This document shows, one piece after another, positions 42,387 to 49,860 of a stretch of DNA of 54,601 bases; positions within the stretch are counted from its first letter, which is position 1, and each line of letters starts with the position of its first letter. Source of the DNA: a virus; the IMG/VR virus record IMGVR_UViG_3300036715_000254, positions 1 through 54,601 of that record; one strand, 5' to 3'. Below the pieces are notes generated by a model. That model was not told the origin of the DNA. It was given only the letters and a program-made list of their open reading frames with translations, and searched no databases. Both the position numbers and the translations under genes were made by a program.

Positions 42387-44603
42387 ATGAACATTGGTAC
42401 ACAAATGCTATCAGAATCTAAATTTTACACCGGATATTCACGCTGGATAGATACTGATAACAGATACGAAACATGGAATGAATCAGTTGGTCGTGTGATG
42501 AATATGCACCGTGAAAAGTATAAGGAGAAGCTAACTCCGGAACTTGAAGCACTGATTCAATTTGCTGAAGATGCATATAAAGACAAAGCCGTTCTAGGCG
42601 CCCAGCGCGCATTACAGTTTGGCGGAGAACAATTGAGAAAACATGAAGCTCGCATGTATAATTGTTCAGTATCACACGTAGACCGCCCTGCGTTCTTTAA
42701 TGAAGCAATGTACCTTTTGCTATGTGGTTGTGGTGTTGGATTCTCAGTGCAGAAACGTCACATTGATAAACTTCCAACAATCGCACGCCGTTCGACAAAG
42801 AAGGCTAAGATCTTTCAAGTTCCTGATAGCATTGAAGGATGGGCTGACTCTTTTGCTGTGTTACTTTCCAGTTACTTTACTGAAGGCGCTACGCATCCAG
42901 AGTATAAGGGCTGCCAAGTTCACTTTGACTATTCTAAGATTCGTCTACGTGGTGCGTTGATTAGCGGCGGCTTCAAGGCTCCGGGTCCTGATGGTTTACG
43001 AGCGGCGTTAATCAAGTGTGAAGACTTGCTGGAGAACTTGCTGCGTGATAATCCAATTACAAAGATGAACAGTATCACTGCTTACGACTTTATCATGCAT
43101 ATGAGCGATGCAGTATTGTCGGGTGGTGTTCGTCGTAGCGCTACTATTTGTATTTTCGACAAAGACGATCAGGTTATGCTCAAAGCAAAGACTGGCGATT
43201 GGTTTACTACTAATCCCCAGCGCGGCCGTAGCAACAATTCTGCTATGTTGATTCGCGATCAGCTAACTCGTGAAGAGTGGGCGGAAATTATGAAGTCGGT
43301 TAAGGATTTTGGCGAGCCAGGATTTATTTTTTCTGACGACGCTGACTTTATGTTCAACCCATGCGTTGAAATTGGTATGTTGCCACGTACTGAAGATGGT
43401 GAGAGCGGATTCCAATTCTGTAATCTGACTGAAATTAACGGTGGACAATGTATTACATTAGATGCATTGTTGCGCGCATGTAAGGCTGGTGCAATCCTAG
43501 GTACGCTGCAATCTGGTTACACTAACTTTACCTACGTGTCGGATGCTACTCGCAAGATTACTGAACGTGAGTCTTTGTTAGGTGTTTCGATTACTGGATG
43601 GATGGGCAATCCAAAGGTGTTGTTTGATGAGAACAATATGATCGCTGGCGCAACAATGGTTCGCGATGTTAATAAGCAAGTCGCAAAGATGATTGGTATC
43701 CCACAAGCAGCCCGTACCACTTGTGTTAAGCCTTCTGGTAATGCTTCCATTATATTAGGTACTGATAGCGGAATCCATGGCGCACATGCTTCTAAATATT
43801 TCCGTCACGTACAAATGAATGACGATGATGAAGTCGCTCGTATCATTACTCAAGTTAATCCAAAGATGGTTGAGCGTTCTGTATGGAGTAGCAATGGTAC
43901 TGATGTAGTTGTTGCGTTCCCCGTTGTTTCAAAACCCGGATCGATTTACAAGTCGGAACTTTTGGGTGTAAAGCAATTGGAATATGTGAAGAAGGCGCAA
44001 CAGTTTTGGGTTGAGTATGGTACAAATTACAAACTGAGTGTTGACAAGCGCCTGCGTCATAATGTATCTAACACAATCAGCGTGGACAATTGGGACGAAG
44101 TTGAACAGTACATTTACGATAACCGTGCATTCTTTGCTGGCATTAGCTTGATGAGCGCATCGGGCGACAAGGCTTATGTACAGGCACCGTTCACTGAAGT
44201 TGTTGACCATAAGCAAATCATGAAGCTGTATGGTGAAGGATCTCTGTTTGCATCTGGATTAATTGTTGACGCTAACCACGCATTTAACAATAATCTATGG
44301 CAGGCATGTGATACAGTTATGGGTTATGGACTAAATATGGAAGATGATTCAATTCCAGCAATTGTACTAAAACGTGATTGGGTTCGTCGCGCTATTAAAT
44401 TTGCTGATACATACTTCAAGGGCAATCTGGAGCAAATGACGTTTTGTTTGAAAGATTGTAATAATCTACACAAATGGAACAACATTGTCCAGAGCATTAA
44501 GCCAATTGACTTTGCAACTGATTTGCTTGAAAAGACTTTTGTTGATGCTGACTCTCTAGGAAGCCAAGGTTGCGCTGGTGGCGCTTGTGAAATTACATTC
44601 TAA
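42387..44603 (+). CDS. nrdJ: Adenosylcobalamin-dependent (class II) ribonucleoside-triphosphate reductase
   Basis: Reduces NTPs to dNTPs with a cobalamin-generated thiyl radical. At 738 aa it is almost the length of the monomeric Lactobacillus leichmannii enzyme. The thiyl motif is N-P-C326-V-E328, the second active Cys is C345 (FCNLTEI) and C93 (YNCSVSHVD) fits the first. The C-terminal shuttle pair is C729-x4-C734 (CAGGAC). No NrdB-like subunit follows. The thioredoxin gene immediately after fits as its reductant. Needs vitamin B12 from the host. Confidence 0.93.
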   Translation: MNIGTQMLSESKFYTGYSRWIDTDNRYETWNESVGRVMNMHREKYKEKLTPELEALIQFAEDAYKDKAVLGAQRALQFGGEQLRKHEARMYNCSVSHVDRPAFFNEAMYLLLCGCGVGFSVQKRHIDKLPTIARRSTKKAKIFQVPDSIEGWADSFAVLLSSYFTEGATHPEYKGCQVHFDYSKIRLRGALISGGFKAPGPDGLRAALIKCEDLLENLLRDNPITKMNSITAYDFIMHMSDAVLSGGVRRSATICIFDKDDQVMLKAKTGDWFTTNPQRGRSNNSAMLIRDQLTREEWAEIMKSVKDFGEPGFIFSDDADFMFNPCVEIGMLPRTEDGESGFQFCNLTEINGGQCITLDALLRACKAGAILGTLQSGYTNFTYVSDATRKITERESLLGVSITGWMGNPKVLFDENNMIAGATMVRDVNKQVAKMIGIPQAARTTCVKPSGNASIILGTDSGIHGAHASKYFRHVQMNDDDEVARIITQVNPKMVERSVWSSNGTDVVVAFPVVSKPGSIYKSELLGVKQLEYVKKAQQFWVEYGTNYKLSVDKRLRHNVSNTISVDNWDEVEQYIYDNRAFFAGISLMSASGDKAYVQAPFTEVVDHKQIMKLYGEGSLFASGLIVDANHAFNNNLWQACDTVMGYGLNMEDDSIPAIVLKRDWVRRAIKFADTYFKGNLEQMTFCLKDCNNLHKWNNIVQSIKPIDFATDLLEKTFVDADSLGSQGCAGGACEITF

Positions 44604-44608
44604 GAAAT

Positions 44609-44857
44609 ATGAAACTATTAAAATTTTACGCAGACTGGTGCGGACCATGCAAGCAATTATCTGAAACACTTTCCACGATGGATGTGAATATGCTTGTTGA
44701 ACCAGTAAATATTGATGCAAGCAAAGCATTGTGCCTTAAGTACGGTGTGCGTTCAATTCCAGCACTTGTGTTGGTTGATCAAGAAGGTGTTGAAATGGGT
44801 CGCTTGCTGGGTAATCAACCAGCAAGCAAGATTACTGAACTAATGGAAAGAGTTTAA
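44609..44857 (+). CDS. Thioredoxin-like protein, 82 aa
   Basis: The active site is WCGPC with Cys11 and Cys14, followed by a cis-Pro segment VRSIPALVLVD. It is shorter than host thioredoxin (about 105 aa) because the N-terminal strand is lacking, as in other phage forms. Probably regenerates the RNR. It follows nrdJ by five bases. Confidence 0.92.
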   Translation: MKLLKFYADWCGPCKQLSETLSTMDVNMLVEPVNIDASKALCLKYGVRSIPALVLVDQEGVEMGRLLGNQPASKITELMERV

Positions 44858-45000
44858 TGGCTAACAAACTAATTTTTACATGTAACGCATGTGGAGCAAC
44901 AGGAACTATCAAGGTTGATGACGACTTCGAGATTACTGTATGTCCATGCTGCGGAAATTGTCTTGATGTCGAGAATGATGATCTCGACGAGTACGAGTGA
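44857..45000 (+). CDS. Small zinc-ribbon protein, 47 aa
   Basis: ATG in a TAATG overlap with the thioredoxin. Two knuckles are visible: C9-x2-C12 (TCNACG) and C29-x2-C32 (CPCCG), then an acidic tail. A nucleic-acid or protein-binding zinc ribbon; family not known. Confidence 0.75.
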   Translation: MANKLIFTCNACGATGTIKVDDDFEITVCPCCGNCLDVENDDLDEYE

Positions 45001-45437
45001 CATGGTATTATAATAATGAAGTAATAGACGATATTGCTCAGTTCCCTCCAAAGGCACTAGGTTTTGTTTACAAAATTGAAAGAATTCACGATGGGAAATT
45101 CTACTATGGTAAGAAACTCGCGTACTTTACGAAGACTGCACTTAAGACGGTTACGCTTAAAAATGGCAGTAAGAAAAAGAAAAAGGTTCGGACACTCATA
45201 CCTTCTGATTGGAAGACCTACTGGAGCTCGTCGCCTGAGCTTATTGCGGATGTACAGGCTCTGGGGGCTGATAGCTTCCGAAGGGAAATCCTCTGCTTTT
45301 GCGAGAACAAAGGATCGTTAAGCTATTACGAGTTGCGCTTTCAGATGGATGATCGCGTTCTAGAAGTTGGGGACATGTCGTATAACGGGATAGTCAACGC
45401 ACGAATTCATCACAGTCACGTTCGACCAATTCTTTGA
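44997..45437 (+). CDS. GIY-YIG-like nuclease, 146 aa
   Basis: GTG start overlapping the zinc-ribbon stop (GTGA). Residues 22-40 (GFVYKIERIHDGKFYYGKK) are the variant GIY-YIG strands seen in phage mobile nucleases, and SLSYYELRFQMDD holds the likely catalytic Glu. A Lys-rich insertion (SKKKKKV) lies between. It may be a homing endonuclease next to nrdJ, a common target of such elements, or a phage-encoded resolving nuclease. Confidence 0.7.
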   Translation: MTWYYNNEVIDDIAQFPPKALGFVYKIERIHDGKFYYGKKLAYFTKTALKTVTLKNGSKKKKKVRTLIPSDWKTYWSSSPELIADVQALGADSFRREILCFCENKGSLSYYELRFQMDDRVLEVGDMSYNGIVNARIHHSHVRPIL

Positions 45438-45577
45438 ATGTCACATATATGTGACATTAACCCGGATAAAGCCACTTTTATGTGGCATGTCTGTAATCGC
45501 ATACACTAACGCGATAAGGTCGGTTATTACGGACATAATTTGATAGTCAAACCCGAAAGATTATTTAAGATTTTCGG
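45438..45577 (+). other. Cluster of four inverted repeats in an intergenic region
   Basis: In order: a perfect 20-nt palindrome at 45438-45457; a 5-bp stem GCCAC/GTGGC at 45471-45486; an 11-bp stem with one mismatch (45487-45497 with 45526-45536) enclosing TCGC/GCGA; and CCGAAA/TTTCGG at 45553-45577. No open reading frame is in the 170-nt stretch. The promoter at 45565 follows. It may combine terminator, regulator and operator. Confidence 0.75.
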
Positions 45578-45593
45578 ATTTGTCGTCTATAAT
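45565..45593 (+). promoter_or_regulatory. Sigma70-type promoter
   Basis: TTAAGA at 45565-45570, 17-bp spacer, TATAAT at 45588-45593, in the last stem of the inverted-repeat cluster. A leader with AGGAG precedes ATG 45611. It probably drives the whole deazaguanine region. Confidence 0.65.
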
Positions 45594-45610
45594 TGGAACA
45601 ACAGGAGTAA

Positions 45611-45862
45611 ATGATGGAACAAATTGAGCGGATAAATAACCCTTTACTGAAAAAGTATGCTGAGGAAGCTCAGTACAAGCATATAGGTGATTTTGGGATG
45701 ACAGTTATGGGTGGAGTTGATTTAGAATTTTTTGCACAAATGATTGTTATAAAATGTGCTAGATTGTGTACTGAACCTTATTTTACACCTGATGGTTGGA
45801 GCCATACAAATGCTGATCAACGCTGCTCAGATTTGATTAAAGAACACTTTGGAGTTGAGTAA
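45611..45862 (+). CDS. Small hypothetical protein, 83 aa
   Basis: First gene after the promoter, with an AGGAG site. Residues 45-60 (DLEFFAQMIVIKCARLCTEP) resemble the small-protein motif F-A-x-x-I-V-x-x-C-A-x-I/L also in the product at 6013. Overlaps the queE start (TAATG). Function unknown. Confidence 0.65.
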   Translation: MMEQIERINNPLLKKYAEEAQYKHIGDFGMTVMGGVDLEFFAQMIVIKCARLCTEPYFTPDGWSHTNADQRCSDLIKEHFGVE

Positions 45863-46737
45863 TGTTTGGAACAAATGAAATCATCGGGAAAAAGTTCTTT
45901 AAGGATGTGCCAGCAAAGTCACTGTTCGTGACTAGCATGTTCTTTACTCTACAGGGTGAAGGACCGTATGCAGGACAACCAGCATTCTTTGTGCGCCTTG
46001 CGAAATGTAATCTAACATGTAGCTTTTGTGACACCTTCTTTGATGACGGTGAATGGATGACGTATGAAGAAATTCTCACAAAAGCTAAGAGTATTATCTT
46101 CTCTTATTGGGCAGATCAAGAAAAAGTAATCCCAATGTGGTTACATTCTCCGAAGCGTATCTTCGATCGTGTTGTTCTAGTAATGACTGGCGGCGAGCCG
46201 TTGCTACAAGAAAACATTAATGACTTCTTGTTAGTAGCTGGCACAACTATGTTTGGTTGTACTCAAATTGAAAGCAATGGTATTCCTGAAACACCTATCC
46301 CAGATTTTGTTACTTTGGTATGTAGCCCAAAATGTGCTGAGAAAGATGGTAAAGCAACTAAGTATTTCAAGCCGAGTAAGACTATTCTAGAACGAGCAGA
46401 TTGTTTAAAGTTTGTTATGAGCGCGGATCCAGATAGTCCATACTACACAGTTCCTGATTGGGCTCACTCGTGGGCATTAGAAACAGGAAATCCAATCTAT
46501 TGCAGTCCAATGAACATCTACAACGACTTCCCGCAGAAGATTAAATTGCTGCGTGCTGAGAAGGGTGTTATTACAATGGCTGAACGTAGCACTGTTGATG
46601 AAGTGATTAACTTTTTTGAACCTGGATTATTGAATATGGAAAAAGTTAGAGCTAATCATGAGTATGTAGGTAAATATTGTATGGAACATGGATTTAAGAT
46701 GAACATGCAGATGCATTTATTTGCTAATCTAGCATGA
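45862..46737 (+). CDS. queE: 7-carboxy-7-deazaguanine synthase, radical SAM (QueE-like)
   Basis: Converts 6-carboxytetrahydropterin to 7-carboxy-7-deazaguanine (CDG). Residues 49-56 hold C-x3-C-x2-C (CNLTCSFC), the iron-sulphur cluster site, preceded by FTLQGEGPYAGQPAFFVRL, the QueE signature. A GGEP motif is at 110-113. At 291 aa it is longer than many bacterial QueE (about 210-225 aa), with an insertion around residues 80-100 and a longer C-terminus. It starts the deazaguanine set with folE and queD. Confidence 0.92.
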   Translation: MFGTNEIIGKKFFKDVPAKSLFVTSMFFTLQGEGPYAGQPAFFVRLAKCNLTCSFCDTFFDDGEWMTYEEILTKAKSIIFSYWADQEKVIPMWLHSPKRIFDRVVLVMTGGEPLLQENINDFLLVAGTTMFGCTQIESNGIPETPIPDFVTLVCSPKCAEKDGKATKYFKPSKTILERADCLKFVMSADPDSPYYTVPDWAHSWALETGNPIYCSPMNIYNDFPQKIKLLRAEKGVITMAERSTVDEVINFFEPGLLNMEKVRANHEYVGKYCMEHGFKMNMQMHLFANLA

Positions 46738-46928
46738 ATCCAAGCGAAGAAGTGATGCGCCAACGCTGCTATTCTTTAGTTATAGCAATAGTAGGTAGGC
46801 TCATGGCTCCGTCGTGGTGGCATAGTCCTAATAAAGTGTTTGATGAGCACACGCCGGAAGATGTGCTATCAGTTAATCCTGGAATGGTTTACGAATATTT
46901 AATGAAATACTCAGAAGGAGAATGGTAA
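46734..46928 (+). CDS. Small protein with a ParS/MbcA antitoxin-like (DUF2384-like) motif, 64 aa
   Basis: Starts in the queE stop (ATGA). Residues 26-58 (SWWHSPNKVFDEHTPEDVLS, then VYEYLM) follow the pattern of the C-terminal domain of Xre/MbcA/ParS antitoxins, W-x-x-x-P-N-x-x-x-x-x-x-T-P-x-x-x-L. No toxin gene lies beside it. In phages such isolated domains are of unknown role. Confidence 0.55.
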   Translation: MNPSEEVMRQRCYSLVIAIVGRLMAPSWWHSPNKVFDEHTPEDVLSVNPGMVYEYLMKYSEGEW

Positions 46929-47235
46929 TGTACGATAGATTTGATTATGAGCAGCAAATTATGACTTGCTGGAATATCACTACAGAATTGCAAACACTGT
47001 CTGAAGTAATTATGGGAAAATAGCTATCAAAGGTAAACGTTGGGTTATTGTTAACAACGAATCAAAATTTTTCAATCAAACTGAGCTAGATAATTTGGAA
47101 GAACCGTATTCGTATGGTAGAATGTTAAAAGACCGTGGTAAACGTGTTGGAACTATATTTCAATATGGATTAAATTGGTCAGAATTAAAACAAACTTATA
47201 AGAAAGTATCACAAAATGTCATTTCAAAAAACTAA
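46928..47235 (+). pseudogene. Frame-disrupted small gene(s) before folE
   Basis: ATG 46928 in a TAATG overlap opens 31 codons (MYDRFDYEQQIMTCWNITTE and on) to TAG at 47021. From 47005 a different frame is open for about 75 codons without a start codon (IKGKRWVIVNNESKFFNQTE) to TAA at 47233. The first piece looks like the beginning of a known type of early protein. A frameshift or a deletion joining two genes is likely. The region overlaps the start of folE. Confidence 0.5.
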
Positions 47236-47896
47236 AATCGACCCAGTGCTTGGCGCTGAAATCCACCAACATTTGTTAAAAATGGGTGTAGAAACTCCAA
47301 TGAATTTTGACAAATTAAATGTTGAGGCAGAAACAAAAATTGATATTATCCAGAAACACATGACAGCAGTTTGGGAGACAATGGGGTGTGACTTGAGTGA
47401 CGATAGTCTAGCAGACACACCAAAGAGAATTGCTAAAATGTTAGTGCTTGAATTAAATTGGGGTATGTTGCCTGATAATTTTCCAAAGTGCACTACTGTT
47501 GACAACAAGATGAAATACGACGAAATGGTTGTTGAACGCAATGTTAATGTTATGTCTACATGTGAACATCACGGAGTTGTCATTGATGGTCTTGCAACGG
47601 TCGGTTATATTCCTAAGCAAAAGGTATTGGGCTTGTCAAAGATTAATCGCATTGTGGAATATTTCAGTAAGCGACCACAAATCCAAGAGCGTCTAACAGA
47701 ACAAATTTATTACGCACTTCAGTACATCCTGGAAACAGATGACATTGCAGTCGTGATTAATGCCCAGCACTATTGTGTTAAGAGTCGTGGTGTTGAGGAT
47801 ACTGGATCAAGCACTATCACTTGCAAACTCGGTGGTGGATTTAAAACAGATGCGGCTCTACGTAAAGAGTTCATGGATCTACACAACTCTCATTAA
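47216..47896 (+). CDS. folE: GTP cyclohydrolase I (FolE-like)
   Basis: Makes dihydroneopterin triphosphate from GTP, the first step of 7-deazaguanine synthesis. Zinc ligands are Cys116 and His119 in STCEHHG and Cys187 in QHYCVKSRG, all conserved. Length 226 aa is normal for FolE. The start overlaps the upstream disrupted reading by 20 bases, without a strong ribosome site. dpdA begins two bases after its stop. Confidence 0.95.
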   Translation: MSFQKTKIDPVLGAEIHQHLLKMGVETPMNFDKLNVEAETKIDIIQKHMTAVWETMGCDLSDDSLADTPKRIAKMLVLELNWGMLPDNFPKCTTVDNKMKYDEMVVERNVNVMSTCEHHGVVIDGLATVGYIPKQKVLGLSKINRIVEYFSKRPQIQERLTEQIYYALQYILETDDIAVVINAQHYCVKSRGVEDTGSSTITCKLGGGFKTDAALRKEFMDLHNSH

Positions 47897-47898
47897 TT

Positions 47899-49152
47899 AT
47901 GTTTGAATATGTAGCATCGGGCTGTAGCTCTATTAAACTCTTCTACGCTGAAACTTCCGAAGCAGAGAATGTCGAGTTTTTCAAGAACACTTATGGGTCA
48001 TTGAACGGACCCAATAGTCATAAAATCTCTCTACTGTATAACGCATACACGGAGAAACTAGCGGGTCCAATCTTTAAGAATGCGTTCCGCGATCACGTGC
48101 ACGCAATCCACGCTGACTCGGGTGGACTGCAAATGATTACTCTGGGTAAGACAATCACTGAGAAGTTGAAACAAGACGTGTACAAGAGCCAAAGCGATAA
48201 CAGCGACGTAGCAATGTGCTTTGACGTTATTCCAGTTCGTATTGACGGTGGTAAGTCGGATCGTTTAGATCTAAGTGGTCGGACATTTGACATCAAACAA
48301 TTGGAAGAAACTGCACGTGCTACTGGAAAGAACATCCGCCAGCAGATTGAGTTTTTCTTAAGTGAGAAAACTGTTGCCAAGCCTTATTTGATTGCACAAG
48401 GAAATTGCTATGATTCTTACATGCGTTGGATTGAGTATATTGTTGATGAACTCCCATCTGATTACGTGCAGCATATTGGGGGTATTGCTATGGGTGCAGC
48501 AGCTCTTGGGAAAGGTACACTTGAAGATATAAAGCGAGCATTTTACTTTACTCAATTGCCGATTGATTTGAAAGAGAATCATATGCACTTGCTGGGCGTA
48601 GGTTCGATTGCTCGACTGTTACCAAACCTTGTATTCATTCAGAATGGATTGTATGACGGTGTGAAGATCTCATATGACTCAACTACTCATACTATTGGCA
48701 CTATCATGGGTCGCTATTACATGGGTGAGGGTGCTATTATGATTGGTCGTCACTTTACTAATGAGTACCAGAACATTCTGGATGACATTAATAAGAACTT
48801 CCCGGGTGTGTTGAACATGACTGTTAAAGACTTCCATGAGTCGATGAATACACCAACTCGTGGCTATGCGGAAAAGTATGGTAGCCCAAATAATCCAATC
48901 CAAGCACACTTAGCGTTCAGTGCATCGGGCATTAAGAACTTCATTGTACAATTGGAGTCGATTTACAAGAGTAAAGACAAATTGCTAAAAACAGCAAAGG
49001 GCAACACTAAGAACTATATCTCATCGCTGTACAATGTAAAGAATACTGCTGATTTTGAGAACTGGTTGCGTCATGTTGGACCATATGTTGACAGCGCACC
49101 TGTTGAAGTTTACACTGAAGACCGTAACACACTAGAGGAATTTTTCGCATGA
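47899..49152 (+). CDS. dpdA: DpdA-like DNA deazaguanine transglycosylase (TGT family)
   Basis: TGT-related enzyme expected to exchange guanine in DNA for a 7-deazaguanine base. The nucleophile motif is HADSGGLQM with Asp73 (the DSGGFQ of TGT), and MCFDVIP with Asp109 fits the second conserved Asp. IGGIAMG and MHLLGVGSI correspond to later TGT strands. No Cys occurs after the NCYDSY segment, so the C-x-C-x2-C zinc site of bacterial TGT is missing. At 417 aa it is within the phage DpdA size range. Its place between folE and queD supports DNA, not tRNA, modification. Confidence 0.9.
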   Translation: MFEYVASGCSSIKLFYAETSEAENVEFFKNTYGSLNGPNSHKISLLYNAYTEKLAGPIFKNAFRDHVHAIHADSGGLQMITLGKTITEKLKQDVYKSQSDNSDVAMCFDVIPVRIDGGKSDRLDLSGRTFDIKQLEETARATGKNIRQQIEFFLSEKTVAKPYLIAQGNCYDSYMRWIEYIVDELPSDYVQHIGGIAMGAAALGKGTLEDIKRAFYFTQLPIDLKENHMHLLGVGSIARLLPNLVFIQNGLYDGVKISYDSTTHTIGTIMGRYYMGEGAIMIGRHFTNEYQNILDDINKNFPGVLNMTVKDFHESMNTPTRGYAEKYGSPNNPIQAHLAFSASGIKNFIVQLESIYKSKDKLLKTAKGNTKNYISSLYNVKNTADFENWLRHVGPYVDSAPVEVYTEDRNTLEEFFA

Positions 49153-49511
49153 TTACCCGTCAAATCCAAGTATCCTTCCAACGTGAAGGTATCCATTGCT
49201 ACCCCGCCGCAGCAACTGACTTAGCATTGGCTGATGTTGCTTTTCTAGCAAATCCACATCGTCACATATTCCACTTCTACGTGAATGTCAGCGTAGTGCA
49301 TAATGACCGTGACATTGAATTTATCATGTTAAAGCGTGAACTCGAGAAGCTGTATTCCAATAGCATTATGCAATGTGATAACAAGTCTTGTGAAATGCTT
49401 GCAGAAGATTTGATAAATTATTTGGTATCTCGCTATCCTGGTCGTACAATAGAAGTTAGTGTATTTGAAGATAACGAAAATGGAGCAGTGTTAAATTATG
49501 TCCAAGACTAA
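49149..49511 (+). CDS. QueD-like tunnelling-fold protein lacking the usual catalytic Cys
   Basis: The 120-aa pattern fits the 6-pyruvoyl-tetrahydropterin synthase fold: strand VSFQREGIH with His16, then HRH with His37 and His39 as the possible zinc triad, DIEFIMLKRELEKL, and SCEMLAEDLINYLVSRYPG, then SVFED with the conserved Glu. The Cys that QueD uses just before its HGH motif is not here. Similar short proteins are found in T4-like phages. It may be a substrate-binding or accessory partner of DpdA or QueD. Coupled to dpdA by ATGA. Confidence 0.65.
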   Translation: MITRQIQVSFQREGIHCYPAAATDLALADVAFLANPHRHIFHFYVNVSVVHNDRDIEFIMLKRELEKLYSNSIMQCDNKSCEMLAEDLINYLVSRYPGRTIEVSVFEDNENGAVLNYVQD

Positions 49512-49860
49512 CCGCACATGGGGGACTTATGAAGTTCTTCTAGAAGATGATAATATAAAAGTGAAAAAGATTGTACTTTTTCCAAGTCACGCATTGTCGC
49601 TACAACGACACGAAGATCGGGATGAATACTGGACTATTACAAAGGGTACGGGACTTTCTTTCTCTGAATCAAACAAAAAAACAATTGATGAAGGTGGTAA
49701 AAAACATAAATCTTATCTTATTTCTGTTGGTGACATAGTTCTTAACAGAGTTGGTGATTGGCACTCAATTAGCAATATTAGCAACACAGAAAACCTAGAG
49801 TTCATTGAAATTCAAACTGGAGTTTGTAATGAAAATGATATTGAAAGATTTGTAGAATGA
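49498..49860 (+). CDS. Mannose-6-phosphate isomerase/GDP-mannose pyrophosphorylase-type cupin, 120 aa
   Basis: Matches the C-terminal cupin of ManC/type II PMI: WGTYEVLLEDDNIKVKKIVL, then LSLQRHEDRDEYWTITKGTG with metal ligands (Gln, His, Glu), GDWHSISN with the last His, and LEFIEIQTGVCNENDIERF. In bacteria this domain isomerises mannose-6-phosphate or sits in the sugar nucleotide enzyme. Here it stands alone, overlapping the QueD-like gene by 14 bases and the glycosyltransferase by four. It may make or bind a sugar phosphate for DNA glycosylation. Role inferred. Confidence 0.8.
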   Translation: MSKTNRTWGTYEVLLEDDNIKVKKIVLFPSHALSLQRHEDRDEYWTITKGTGLSFSESNKKTIDEGGKKHKSYLISVGDIVLNRVGDWHSISNISNTENLEFIEIQTGVCNENDIERFVE

